This document shows positions 7,116-15,223 of a DNA stretch of 15,848 nt, piece after piece. The notes beneath the pieces were generated by a model, which worked only from the letters and a program-made list of their open reading frames with translations, was not told where the DNA came from and did not search any database. The stretch comes from an uncultured Zetaproteobacteria bacterium (lineage in GTDB: Bacteria > Pseudomonadota > Zetaproteobacteria > Mariprofundales > Mariprofundaceae), in the NCBI GenBank assembly GCA_913056285.1, contig CAJXNE010000030.1:1-15848 (forward strand), read 5' to 3'. Numbering within the stretch: position 1 is the first letter of the stretch; each line of letters starts with the position of its first letter. The translations under genes and the position numbers were made by a program.

Positions 7116-7243
7116 GTTTCATTACAACATCATCCGCCAAATTGGTTGCCGATAACGGCGTGCGGGCTGACCCCTTGTTTTTTTGTACGCTTAATAAGCT
7201 TGTGGTCGCAGATTGTATGTTTCTCTGACAGGTTTCGTAGCCT

Positions 7244-8563
7244 ATGCATTTGCACATCATTCAACCGACAACCTATACAGCAAATGGCGAGCTGTTTCAG
7301 ACTGGCAAGCGCCGTATGATGGGCTTATCGCTGCCTTATTTGGCTGCTTTGACGCCGAAAGAGTGGCAGGTGACGGTATTCGACGAACGGTTAACTCCGG
7401 TGGATTTTGATGCGCCCTGCGATGTGGTGGCCATTACGGTATGGACGCGTTTTTCCAAACGTGCCTATGAAATTGCCGCCGAATATAAAAAACGCGGCAT
7501 TCCTGTGCTGATGGGCGGCCCGCACACTTATTTTTATGGCGAGGAAGTGGCCAGGCATTGTGATGCTTACGCCGTTGGCGAAGCCGATGATATATGGGCG
7601 GGTATGCTGGCCGATGCCGCTGCCGGTCGGTTGAAAAAAGTCTATCAACAGTTTCCTCTACCCAATATGAAAGGGCTGGCGCAGCCGCGTTATGATGTAA
7701 TCCCTTTCAAGCATTATCCGCGTCCGCGCGTGTTTCAGGTGCAGACCACGCGCGGTTGTCCGTTCGGCTGTGATTTTTGCGAAGAGACAGTGCTCTACGG
7801 CAAGAAATTCCGTTCACGGCCTGTTAATGAGGTTGTTGAGGAAATCCGCTATATCAAATCGCTCGGCAGCGGCATTATCTTTTTTGCTGATTCGGTGTTT
7901 GCTGGCACCAAGCGCAATTGCCAACAGGTGCTCGAAGCGCTGGTGCCGCTGAAAATCAAATGGGCCAGCCTTTGGCCGATGAATTATTGTGCCGATGATG
8001 CGCTGATTAAACTGGCCAAGCAATCCGGCTGCATGCACATGAATATGGGCATGGAATCGGTCGATGCCGATACGCTGGCCTCGATGAAAAAGCGGCAGAA
8101 CAAGGTACAGCACTACGATCAGGCGCTGGCGAACCTGAATCGTAATGGCATCACTTATTCCCTGAATTTTGTCTTCGGCTGGGATACCGAATGCGACTCT
8201 GTTTATGAAGCGACATTGCACTATCTGGAGGAAAATCGCGTGCCTATGGCCTTTTTCAACATCCTGAATCCCCGGCGCGGCACGGGCGTGTATGAAGAGT
8301 TAAAGCAGGCAGGCCGCCTGCTTGATGAGCAGCAGTTAAATAAACTGGCTGGTATGAATTGTCAGTTTACGCCCAAAAACATGAGCCCGGATGAATTGGT
8401 CAACCGGGTTAATCAATTGCATCGGAAATTTTATTCGATGCAATCTATCACACGTCGAATGCGACCCGGCCTGCGCACCGATTTCTGGGGCATGCTGGTG
8501 TTCAATCTATACCAATGGAACCAGGCCAGAAAAAAAGGTTTCGGCAATCTGGATCAGTTCTAG
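7244..8563 (+). CDS. B12-binding domain / radical SAM protein
   Basis: This 439-aa protein has an N-terminal Rossmann-like cobalamin-binding domain (~1-135, including VLMGGPHTYFYGEEVARH). A radical SAM domain follows, with the 4Fe-4S cysteine motif CPFGCDFC (Cys172, Cys176, Cys179) preceded by QTTRG. The C-terminal part (~370-439) is helical. Radical SAM enzymes cleave S-adenosylmethionine to start radical chemistry; B12-dependent members often methylate unreactive carbons or rearrange rings. No DxHxxG lower-ligand motif is seen, as is usual for this class. The substrate cannot be inferred. The start ATG follows a weak CAGG site. The gene lies between rpsU (after its terminator) and yqeY, where proteobacteria normally have no such gene. 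No promoter was recognised in 7116-7243; the only notable stretch there is a T-run near 7180. Confidence 0.88.
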   Translation: MHLHIIQPTTYTANGELFQTGKRRMMGLSLPYLAALTPKEWQVTVFDERLTPVDFDAPCDVVAITVWTRFSKRAYEIAAEYKKRGIPVLMGGPHTYFYGEEVARHCDAYAVGEADDIWAGMLADAAAGRLKKVYQQFPLPNMKGLAQPRYDVIPFKHYPRPRVFQVQTTRGCPFGCDFCEETVLYGKKFRSRPVNEVVEEIRYIKSLGSGIIFFADSVFAGTKRNCQQVLEALVPLKIKWASLWPMNYCADDALIKLAKQSGCMHMNMGMESVDADTLASMKKRQNKVQHYDQALANLNRNGITYSLNFVFGWDTECDSVYEATLHYLEENRVPMAFFNILNPRRGTGVYEELKQAGRLLDEQQLNKLAGMNCQFTPKNMSPDELVNRVNQLHRKFYSMQSITRRMRPGLRTDFWGMLVFNLYQWNQARKKGFGNLDQF

Positions 8564-8657
8564 ACATCAAGGCTATTGGATTTTAATGCGATTGCCCTGA
8601 GTCCAACTAGCTCCTAGGCTCACGTTTTTCACATTTAACCATTTAATGGAGCTCCCC

Positions 8658-9095
8658 ATGCTGAAACAATTAACTGAAGACATGAAAACCGCCATGAAGG
8701 CGAAAGATAAAGCACGTTTGGGCTGCATCCGTTTGATGCGCGCTGCCATTAAAGATAAAGAGATTGAACTTGGCCATGGGTTGGATGAGGCAGAAGCCAA
8801 TGCCGTGTTGTCGAAGTTGGTCAAGCAACGCAATGATGCCGCTGCTCAATATGCCGATGCCGGACGTGACGATTTGCAGCAGGCCGAATTGGCCGAAATG
8901 GCCATTATCCAGGCTTATCTACCAGCACCATTATCCGACACAGAACTGACAGCCCTGGTAGAACACGCTATCAGTGCCACCGGCGCATCGAGCATGCGTG
9001 ATATGGGCAAGGTGATGGGCATGGTGAAAAGCAAGGCTGAGGGTCGAGCTGATATGGGTAAAATTTCCGGCCTCGTGAAAGCCCGACTGGGTTGA
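8658..9095 (+). CDS. GatB/YqeY domain-containing protein
   Basis: This is a 145-aa YqeY-family protein. It begins MLKQLTEDMKTAMKAKDK and shows the family's MRDMGKVMGMVKSKAEGRADM segment near residues 111-131. YqeY resembles the tail domain of the GatB subunit of tRNA-dependent amidotransferase. Stand-alone copies are common beside rpsU and dnaG, and their exact role is unsettled. I chose the ATG at 8658 because GGAG lies 6 nt upstream; the earlier in-frame ATG at 8646 has no ribosome binding site. The genes yqeY, dnaG and rpoD run in the same direction, with a 50-bp gap before dnaG that itself contains a promoter-like site. Confidence 0.92.
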   Translation: MLKQLTEDMKTAMKAKDKARLGCIRLMRAAIKDKEIELGHGLDEAEANAVLSKLVKQRNDAAAQYADAGRDDLQQAELAEMAIIQAYLPAPLSDTELTALVEHAISATGASSMRDMGKVMGMVKSKAEGRADMGKISGLVKARLG

Positions 9096-9109
9096 ATATC
9101 CGTTACGAC

Positions 9110-9140
9110 TTGCATCTGCACTGCTTATGCACTATATAAT
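9110..9140 (+). promoter_or_regulatory. Sigma70-like promoter abutting the dnaG start
   Basis: TTGCAT (9110-9115) is followed by overlapping -10 candidates TATATA (9133-9138, 17-bp spacer) and TATAAT (9135-9140, 19-bp spacer). Initiation would fall at or within a few bases of the dnaG ATG at 9146, so the transcript could be leaderless. No Shine-Dalgarno precedes that ATG. Inferred from sequence alone. Confidence 0.5.
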
Positions 9141-9145
9141 TATAG

Positions 9146-10879
9146 ATGGCTCACTTTCCCCCCGCTTTTCTCGATGAGGTCGTAGCCCGCTCCGATATCG
9201 TTGACATTATAGCCCGCCACGTCGAACTGAAAAAGTCCGGTTCTAATTTGATGGGCTTATGTCCGTTTCATCATGAGAAATCGCCGTCATTCTCTGTTTC
9301 GCCGGATAAACAATTATACTACTGCTTCGGCTGTGGTCAGGGCGGCGGTGCATTTCAGTTTCTGATGGAGCATGACGGCTATTCATTTCCCGAAGCGGTT
9401 GAATATCTGGCCGAGAAAGCAGGTTTGGAAGTACCGCAGGATAGCGAGCGCTCCCCCGTTGATGAGGCGCGCCAGAAACATGCTTATGACATGCTTGGTC
9501 GCGCATCCCATGCCATGAGCCGGGCGCTTGATGACGAACAAGGCGCCAAAGCGCGCGCCTACCTGGAACAGCGCGGCATGCCCGCCGATATTATTCGCGA
9601 TTACGGCTTGGGGTATACGCCTTTCGGTTACGGATTTATGAATAAGGTGTTCGGCAATGATGCACGTACCAACGCGCAGCTTGAAGCGGTTGGTTTGCTG
9701 TTCAAAGGCGATCACGGTTATGGCGACCGCTTCCGTGACCGGCTGATGTTCACCATTCGTGACCGGCGTGGCCGAGTGGTTGGCTTTGGCGGTCGTGTGC
9801 TGGGCGAGGGTGAACCCAAATATCTGAACTCGCCGGAAACCGACTGGTTCCACAAATCCGATTTGTTATATGGATATTCCGAGCATCGCGACAGTATTCG
9901 TAAAGCCAGGCAACTGGTGGTCGTGGAAGGTTATATGGATGTGTTGGGCATGGCCGCCCACGGCCTGAGAATCGGACTGGCACCGCTGGGGACTGCCATT
10001 GGCGAAGGTCAGATTCGCGAAATTTTTCGACTGTGTGACTCGCCTGTATTCTCATTCGATGGCGACCGGGCTGGCCGACAAGCGGCCTGGCGGGCACTGG
10101 AACGCATGATGCCGTTGTTAAAATCCGAACTCACACCGCGCTTTCTCTATTTGCCGGAGGGAGAAGACCCGGATTCGCTACTCAAGGCTGAAGGGGCGGA
10201 TGCGTTTCAACATCGACTCGATGAAGACAGCACACCGGTGCTGGAAACGTGGCTGAAAGGCTTAAAACTGCTGGCCGGTCAGGGTGCTGATGGTCGCGCC
10301 CGCATGGCAAAAAAAGCTGATACCATGCTGGCAACCATGACCGATGGCTACCTCAGGCAGGCTTGGCGTCAGGAGGTCGAACATGCTACCGGGATAACGT
10401 TGCAACAGGCACGACGACGTATGTCTGCAAATCCTGATGCTTCGCCAGATCAAAAGCCGCCTGAACTCAATGCGATAGAAGAGCGTTTTATGGCTTCCCT
10501 GATACAGCGGCCTGAGCGGATTGGGCATCTGCCGGATTTAGCCGATAGCTTCTTTATTGACAATGCATTCATTTCGCCATTATACTCGCGCGCTTTTTCG
10601 ATGAAAGCGGAAGCCGAAGACGACAATACCGACATCGCGAGACAGCTGGCTCAGGAATTCCCTGACAGCCAAACTATGATTTCTCGCTGGGTGAATCAGG
10701 CAACCGTTCAGAATATTGAATTCAAGAGTTTGTTATTGGATATGGAAGCCAATGATATCCGTCGGCGCATCAAGCGCGGGCTGAGTCTGGCGGAAAGCAT
10801 ACCGGCGCAAACACGTCTGCGTGAAATAAAAAAAGAGCAGCGCATACTTACTGAACAGTTGCACGAAACAGGAGCATAA
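9146..10879 (+). CDS. dnaG: DNA primase DnaG
   Basis: This 577-aa primase makes RNA primers for chromosomal replication. The N-terminal CHC2 zinc ribbon has Cys39, His42, Cys60 and Cys63. The TOPRIM catalytic core has Glu261 (VVVEGYMDV) and Asp305/Asp307 (FDGDRAG). A helicase-interacting C-terminal domain follows (~430-577), acidic and helical. Length fits the family (E. coli 581). The N-terminus aligns with the usual DnaG start, so the ATG at 9146 is secure despite having no ribosome binding site. A promoter-like element lies immediately before it. The gene sits 50 bp after yqeY and 4 bp before rpoD, as in the classical macromolecular-synthesis operon, so primase and sigma factor are very likely co-transcribed. 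Confidence 0.97.
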   Translation: MAHFPPAFLDEVVARSDIVDIIARHVELKKSGSNLMGLCPFHHEKSPSFSVSPDKQLYYCFGCGQGGGAFQFLMEHDGYSFPEAVEYLAEKAGLEVPQDSERSPVDEARQKHAYDMLGRASHAMSRALDDEQGAKARAYLEQRGMPADIIRDYGLGYTPFGYGFMNKVFGNDARTNAQLEAVGLLFKGDHGYGDRFRDRLMFTIRDRRGRVVGFGGRVLGEGEPKYLNSPETDWFHKSDLLYGYSEHRDSIRKARQLVVVEGYMDVLGMAAHGLRIGLAPLGTAIGEGQIREIFRLCDSPVFSFDGDRAGRQAAWRALERMMPLLKSELTPRFLYLPEGEDPDSLLKAEGADAFQHRLDEDSTPVLETWLKGLKLLAGQGADGRARMAKKADTMLATMTDGYLRQAWRQEVEHATGITLQQARRRMSANPDASPDQKPPELNAIEERFMASLIQRPERIGHLPDLADSFFIDNAFISPLYSRAFSMKAEAEDDNTDIARQLAQEFPDSQTMISRWVNQATVQNIEFKSLLLDMEANDIRRRIKRGLSLAESIPAQTRLREIKKEQRILTEQLHETGA

Positions 10880-10883
10880 CCGT

Positions 10884-12869
10884 ATGTCGAAAAACAGTCA
10901 GGAACAGATTTCCATTCGCGAACTCGGCACCTTAATGGCCAAAGGCAAGCAGGCCGGATTTATCACTTATGAGGAGCTGAACAAGCATTTGCCCGGCGGG
11001 CTGGTTTCCGCTGATCGCGTTGAACAGCTCATTAATGTCTTCACCGAAATGGGTGTGGAAGTTGTTGATCCGGAGCGTGCGCCAACCGGCGCTTATGCTA
11101 TGCGCAAGGATCGTTTGCGTAAGGAAGATTCTGCTCTGCGCGCCGATACTTCACAGCTCGGGACGGTCGTTCGCATTGATGATCCGGTGCGTATGTATTT
11201 GCGTGAGATGGGTACGGTTGAACTGCTCACCCGTGAAGGCGAGATTGAAATTGCACGCCGTATTGAAGAAGGGCGCATGCAGGTACATGAAGCCATTTGT
11301 TTGTGCCCGTCCACCTTCCGCGAAATCATGTTGCTCGGCGAGCGCATTATTGAAATTCGTGATGAAGCGCTGGAAAACGAAGAAGAACCGAATTTCCGCG
11401 ACATTATCGATGTGGATGAAAAGGTCATCAACGCGGCGGCGATCAAGGAATACGAAAATCGCATGAGTCGCAGTGAAGACGGCGACGACGAACCCGACGA
11501 AACCGAAACCAAGCTGGATGGCGAGCAATTAACTGCCGCGATCAAGGCGCGCACGGCGACTCCCGATGGCACCCCGATGCTGGAAACAGTCATCACCAAG
11601 CAAGAGCAACTGGAAGAGGCGCTGGGCCATTTCGCCAATGCCAAAGCCCATCATGACAAATTTCTCGCCGCGAAGAAACAACTCGCCAAGCGACCGAATG
11701 ACATCAAACTACAGGCAAAACATCGTGAGCATCTCGATGGCATGCTGATGGAACTGGTTAGCATTCCGTTTTCGCCGCGCCAGCTTGATCAGCTCGTGCA
11801 ACGCTTCAAGAACGCCGTGGAGCGCGTGCGCCGATTTGAACGCACCATTCGCGACTATGCACTCAAGGCGCGTATGCCGCGTAAGTTGTTTCTGGAAACA
11901 TTCCCACCCAACGAAACCAATGAGCGCTGGATTGATGATACCATCAGACAAAACAGGGAAGCTGCCTGGGTAGAAAAAATTGAAGGCGTCACTGGCAAAA
12001 TCAAGGAAAATCAACGTCGTTTAAAACGTGTTGAGCAGGAAACTGAAATGGACGTTGTCGAGCTCAAGGAAGTGGCTCGCAAACTGACCATGGGCGAAGC
12101 CAAAATGCGTCAGGCCAAGCGAGAAATGATTGAAGCCAACCTGCGTCTGGTGATTTCCATTGCCAAAAAATACACCAATCGCGGCCTCGGGTTTCTCGAC
12201 CTGATTCAGGAAGGCAATATCGGCCTGATGAAGGCAGTGGAAAAATTTGAGTGGCGGCGCGGTTATAAATTTTCCACTTACGCAACATGGTGGATTCGTC
12301 AGGCTATCACCCGCTCGATTGCCGATCAGGCGCGCACGATTCGCATTCCGGTGCACATGATTGAAACGATCAATAAAATGATGCGTGTATCTCGTCAGAT
12401 TGCACAAAAAATAGGCCGCGAACCAACCCCTGAAGAACTGGCTGAGTATCTTGAACTGCCAGTTGAAAAAGTTGAGCAGATTCTTGAGGTAGCCAAGGAG
12501 CCGGTATCGCTCGAAACCCCGATTGGCGATGATGAAGATTCCCAACTGGGTGACTTCGTAGAAGATGATAAAGCGGAAAACCCACTGGATGCAACCGTTG
12601 GTGCAGCGTTGGCTGAAGCCACGTTGGATGTATTGGAGAATCTGACTGATCGCGAACAAAAAGTATTAAGAATGCGTTTTGGCATTGGCATGAACACCGA
12701 TCATACGCTCGAAGAAGTGGGTAAACAGTTTGGCGTGACGCGTGAACGTATTCGTCAGATTGAAGCCAAGGCATTGCGTAAACTGCGTCACCCCTCACGT
12801 GCGCAGAAGCTGAAAACCTTCGCCGATTCGCCTGATAAAGCTGCACAGATAGAGGGAACTGCTCGCTAA
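10884..12869 (+). CDS. rpoD: RNA polymerase sigma factor RpoD (sigma-70)
   Basis: This 661-aa primary sigma factor directs RNA polymerase to housekeeping promoters. Region 1.1 is at the N-terminus (~7-75, GKQAGFITYEELNKHLP) and region 1.2 begins near residue 95 (DDPVRMYLREMG). A long acidic and charged non-conserved region follows (~130-400), as in other proteobacterial RpoD proteins. Region 2 contains LRLVISIAKKYTNRGLGFLD and the -10-binding TYATWWIRQAITRSIADQAR. Region 3 follows, and region 4.2 has the helix-turn-helix TLEEVGKQFGVTRERIRQIE for the -35 element. Translation starts 4 bp after dnaG behind an AGGAG. The gene is closed by a strong terminator. Its holoenzyme is the target of the 6S RNA encoded about 1.5 kb downstream. 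Confidence 0.98.
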   Translation: MSKNSQEQISIRELGTLMAKGKQAGFITYEELNKHLPGGLVSADRVEQLINVFTEMGVEVVDPERAPTGAYAMRKDRLRKEDSALRADTSQLGTVVRIDDPVRMYLREMGTVELLTREGEIEIARRIEEGRMQVHEAICLCPSTFREIMLLGERIIEIRDEALENEEEPNFRDIIDVDEKVINAAAIKEYENRMSRSEDGDDEPDETETKLDGEQLTAAIKARTATPDGTPMLETVITKQEQLEEALGHFANAKAHHDKFLAAKKQLAKRPNDIKLQAKHREHLDGMLMELVSIPFSPRQLDQLVQRFKNAVERVRRFERTIRDYALKARMPRKLFLETFPPNETNERWIDDTIRQNREAAWVEKIEGVTGKIKENQRRLKRVEQETEMDVVELKEVARKLTMGEAKMRQAKREMIEANLRLVISIAKKYTNRGLGFLDLIQEGNIGLMKAVEKFEWRRGYKFSTYATWWIRQAITRSIADQARTIRIPVHMIETINKMMRVSRQIAQKIGREPTPEELAEYLELPVEKVEQILEVAKEPVSLETPIGDDEDSQLGDFVEDDKAENPLDATVGAALAEATLDVLENLTDREQKVLRMRFGIGMNTDHTLEEVGKQFGVTRERIRQIEAKALRKLRHPSRAQKLKTFADSPDKAAQIEGTAR

Positions 12870-12886
12870 TCACGTTCAGAACCAGG

Positions 12887-12924
12887 AAAAAAGGGGCTTA
12901 TTCGAAGAATAGGCCCCTTTTTTT
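12887..12924. terminator. Bidirectional terminator between rpoD and ymdB
   Basis: An 11-bp stem, GGGGCTTATTC against GAATAGGCCCC (one G-U pair), closes a GAA loop. It is flanked by six A's on the left and seven T's on the right, so it can end both rpoD (plus) and ymdB (minus) transcripts. Confidence 0.93.
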
Positions 12925-12953
12925 GTGTTGATGCCGTGGTATTCCCGGCAAAC

Positions 12954-13748
12954 TTAAGCTGGCGGAATATGTATGCGCTCAATCGCAATGGTCATGCCCG
13001 TAGATGGGTCGATGTTAATCAGCGTTGCAAAAATCGAGGCGCCGCGCTCCACCGCCTCAAATCGTTGCGGCAAGCGCTGCACCATGCGTCGGAGCGCGCC
13101 CTCCACCTTCATGCCGATAATAGAGTGATAGGAACCAGTCATTCCGATATCGGACTGATAGGCGGTACCCGATGCGTGAATGATTTCATCGCAAGTCGGC
13201 ACATGCGTGTGGGTGCCATAGACAAACGAGACGCGACCATCCAGATACCAGCCCATGCCCATTTTTTCACTGGTTGCTTCAGCGTGCATATCGACCAGAA
13301 TCGCATTGACGTCATTCGGAATCTCATCCATAGCCTGCTCGACGGCGGCAAACGGGCAATCCCATGAACCCATAAAGACCTGCCCGATCAAATTGATGAC
13401 GGCGATTTTATAGCCAGCTGCAGTCTCCTGAACCGTCCAGCCGCGACCAGGCGCGAAGGCAGAGAAATTCATCGGGCGCACATAGCGATCATCATCTTCA
13501 ATATGCTCAAGAAAGTCCCGCTGATCCCAGCAGTGATTGCCATTGGTCAGCACATCAACGCCGATGTCGAACATTTCATCAGCCACTTTTTCAGTAATGC
13601 CGAAGCCGTGCGCCAGATTTTCACCATTGGCTACGACAAAATCGACTTGGTGATTATCAATCAAGGTCGGCAAATGCTCTTGCAGTGCACGCCTTCCCGC
13701 TCGCCCCAGAATATCTCCGATAATTAGAATTTTCATGTTTTCGGACAT
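12954..13748 (-). CDS. ymdB: TIGR00282-family metallophosphoesterase (YmdB-like)
   Basis: This 264-aa protein closely follows the Bacillus subtilis YmdB pattern: a cytoplasmic binuclear-metal phosphodiesterase reported there to hydrolyse cyclic mononucleotides and to affect biofilm and motility choice. Metal-binding segments are all present: IIGD (Asp12), NGEN (~41-44), TNGNHCWD (Asn71, His72), DMHAEATSEK (His155) and YGTHTH (His180, His182). The length is typical. The GTG-free ATG start at 13748 has AGAGG about 7 nt upstream; an in-frame ATG four codons later would also keep the core. It overlaps the end of the 5-FCL gene by 16 nt, so the pair is co-transcribed. The symbol follows the Bacillus protein and is unrelated to E. 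coli YmdB. The substrate in this organism is unknown. Confidence 0.93.
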   Translation of the reverse strand: MSENMKILIIGDILGRAGRRALQEHLPTLIDNHQVDFVVANGENLAHGFGITEKVADEMFDIGVDVLTNGNHCWDQRDFLEHIEDDDRYVRPMNFSAFAPGRGWTVQETAAGYKIAVINLIGQVFMGSWDCPFAAVEQAMDEIPNDVNAILVDMHAEATSEKMGMGWYLDGRVSFVYGTHTHVPTCDEIIHASGTAYQSDIGMTGSYHSIIGMKVEGALRRMVQRLPQRFEAVERGASIFATLINIDPSTGMTIAIERIHIPPA

Positions 13749-14335
13749 TCAATGACCTCTTTTTCAGTAATGACGTAATCCAGCGGCGCATCATGCGCTT
13801 CTGCCGGGATGCGTGCGACCTCCTGTCCGGAAAAGGCAAGCCCGATCACCTGATCAAGGGCATGGCGATGACTACCGAGCCAGAAATCAAAACACCCCTT
13901 ACCCATGCCGAGCCGATTCCCCTGACGATCAAATGCTGTCAGCGGACATAGCAGTACGCTTGCCTGCTCTTCTTTCCAGAGCGCACCGGATACAGGTTCC
14001 GGCACGCCAAAAAAACCTTTTGCCCAAACCGTTCGGCTTGTGGTCAGCCGCCATTCCATCTGTTCCTGGTGATGGGTAACCGGTGCAAAAACATGATAAT
14101 CCGGCAACTCAAACAGCCTGTCCGTATTCACTTCGGATGGCATGGAGCGATACAGCAACAGTGATGAAACCGGCGCACATGGCCGGGCCAAATGGACGCA
14201 TAATCGGTGCGCAATTTGAGCGGAATAATGCCGACGCCTTTCGGCAGACAGCGCAGTACGATAGGCCAGAGCTGAGGCTCTCAGATCATTTTTATTGATG
14301 GGCTTGTTGGTGTCCGGGCACGCTTGCAATGTCAT
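13733..14335 (-). CDS. 5-formyltetrahydrofolate cyclo-ligase
   Basis: This 200-aa enzyme of the 5-FCL family (YgfA/Fau/MTHFS, EC 6.3.3.2) converts 5-formyl-THF to 5,10-methenyl-THF with ATP in the cytoplasm. Visible marks are the N-terminal R..R segment (~19-36), MPSEVNTD (~65-72) in the substrate region, the phosphate-binding loop RLGMGKGCFD (141-150; usual form GxGxGYYD, here with Cys-Phe), and HDAPLDYVIT (181-190). The gene lies directly downstream of 6S RNA, the order found in E. coli (zapA-ssrS-ygfA), which supports the call. No ribosome binding site is obvious before the ATG. Expression probably depends on read-through from the 6S transcript, which is known for E. coli and inferred here. 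Confidence 0.95.
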   Translation of the reverse strand: MTLQACPDTNKPINKNDLRASALAYRTALSAERRRHYSAQIAHRLCVHLARPCAPVSSLLLYRSMPSEVNTDRLFELPDYHVFAPVTHHQEQMEWRLTTSRTVWAKGFFGVPEPVSGALWKEEQASVLLCPLTAFDRQGNRLGMGKGCFDFWLGSHRHALDQVIGLAFSGQEVARIPAEAHDAPLDYVITEKEVIECPKT

Positions 14336-14385
14336 TTGTGAGAGTTACTGGGCGCTGGGTGGAGCACAGGATGAAATCGAGAGGT

Positions 14386-14571
14386 AAAAAAAGGGCGCCC
14401 CCGCGCTGGCGTAATGGCAAATAGTCGTCGAACCCTCTAACAAGAGGTGGGCGCCGCACCTCGGCCTCAGGTATCCCGAAAGGGGGACGCGCATGGCCAA
14501 AGTAGGTAAGCTCCCATTCGACAAGTATCGGCTCAGGCAACATGCTGCCATTCGATCAACGCAGGGGCGCT
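14386..14571 (-). ncRNA. ssrS: 6S RNA
   Basis: The locus lies between zapA and 5-FCL on the same strand, the conserved proteobacterial position. Read on the minus strand, the 5' end GCGCCCCTGCGTTG (14570-14557) pairs along all 14 positions (G-U allowed) with CAGCGCGGGGGCGC, forming the closing stem. The hallmark CCTGAGCCGAT (14537-14527), also present in E. coli 6S, follows in the 5' strand, and GAGGGTTCGACG recalls the 3' side. The middle would form the open bubble that mimics a melted promoter. A T7 run (14392-14386) ends the molecule, giving about 185 nt (E. coli 184). 6S sequesters sigma70 RNA polymerase in stationary phase. The 5' stem overlaps the last codons of zapA. Exact ends are inferred. 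Confidence 0.92.
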
Positions 14572-14849
14572 TTCGCTAAACCTTCTGCCTGTAATACTAC
14601 ACTGTCCAGTTTAGATATCAACCCTTCCAGGCCATCCATATTGCCTGTACCGTTTTTTAATAACTCGCCAGCCAGATTCAAGGACACCAGCGTCAGCAAT
14701 CTGTCGGAAGCGACAGATGCACCCATGCCGCGCAGCTCATCAATATGCTCCTGTACCAGGCTAGCCGCAGCCATGACCTGTTCCGGATCTTCATCGGTCA
14801 GAATCGAGAAATTACGTCCCATGAGTGTGATCTCGACAGCGCTGCTCAT
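14556..14849 (-). CDS. zapA: Cell division protein ZapA
   Basis: This 97-aa Z-ring-associated protein bundles FtsZ protofilaments at midcell. The family pattern is clear: VEITLMGRNFSILTDEDPEQ at residues ~5-24, then AASLVQEHIDELR and the SDRLLTLVSLNLAGELL helix (~48-64), with a C-terminal coiled-coil helix. The length is typical (about 100). The ATG overlaps the stop of the upstream coiled-coil gene (4-nt overlap), so translation is coupled. Its last few codons double as the 5' strand of the 6S RNA closing stem, which constrains both products. Confidence 0.95.
   Translation of the reverse strand: MSSAVEITLMGRNFSILTDEDPEQVMAAASLVQEHIDELRGMGASVASDRLLTLVSLNLAGELLKNGTGNMDGLEGLISKLDSVVLQAEGLAKAPLR
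14594..14621 (-). promoter_or_regulatory. Possible 6S RNA promoter inside zapA
   Basis: On the minus strand TTGATA (14621-14616) and TAGTAT (14599-14594) are spaced by 16 bp. Initiation near 14587 would leave a ~17-nt leader before the 6S closing stem, consistent with a precursor that is trimmed. The site lies within the zapA coding sequence. Weak evidence. Confidence 0.4.
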
Positions 14850-15148
14850 GACACTTCTTCCTGATGAACCATCAATTCATCCAGCTTTTCAATGGCGTGT
14901 TCAACTCTGGCTTTCGCTTCCATGCGGCCATTTTGTAGGCTTTCCAACTCGCTTTCCAGTTGCTGTACCTGATCACGACGTTTACGCAGCTCATTTTCGG
15001 CAATCCGCACCACTTCACGCATGCGATGATTATCGGCAATCGTTTTTTCCATATTGCGGCGAATGGCATCCAGATATTCGGTTAATGCCTGGATTCGTTC
15101 TTCCAATACCGGCTGAGGCTGCTGTGGATTATTCTGCATGGATGACAT
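14846..15148 (-). CDS. ZapB-like small coiled-coil division-associated protein
   Basis: This small protein (100 aa from the ATG at 15148) is rich in Glu, Gln, Leu, Arg and Ala, with heptad-like spacing from about residue 15 to 90. That predicts one long coiled coil with no membrane segment. A gene for a short coiled-coil protein (TIGR02449/ZapB-like) commonly precedes zapA in proteobacteria, and the 4-nt overlap with zapA supports a shared role at the Z-ring. This is inference from context and composition, because such coiled coils lack diagnostic motifs. A TTG at 15175 would add nine residues; I prefer the ATG at 15148, although its ribosome binding site is weak. It is divergent from the cyclic-nucleotide-binding gene. 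Confidence 0.78.
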   Translation of the reverse strand: MSSMQNNPQQPQPVLEERIQALTEYLDAIRRNMEKTIADNHRMREVVRIAENELRKRRDQVQQLESELESLQNGRMEAKARVEHAIEKLDELMVHQEEVS

Positions 15149-15223
15149 TGAATCACTTTCAACAACTTTGTTCAAGCGTTAAACGAAACAGCAGCGAAAT
15201 CGACAATAAATAAGTTATCGGGC

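Noticed and set aside
7116..7243. GC-rich patch followed by a T-run near 7160-7190, considered as a terminator or riboswitch
   Set aside because: Only a 3-4 bp stem can be drawn, and no conserved aptamer core, including a cobalamin box, is visible.
8564..8657. TTGCCC with TAGGCT spaced 17 bp before yqeY as a promoter
   Set aside because: Both hexamers are weak matches and the gap is short; not convincing enough to list.
12021..12659. A 212-codon minus-strand frame inside rpoD
   Set aside because: It lies wholly antisense to conserved sigma regions 2-4; its composition follows from the rpoD codons.
14542..15213. A long plus-strand frame (223 codons) opposite zapA and the coiled-coil gene
   Set aside because: Its residues show no family pattern, and the opposite strand carries two well-supported overlapping genes plus the start of 6S RNA.
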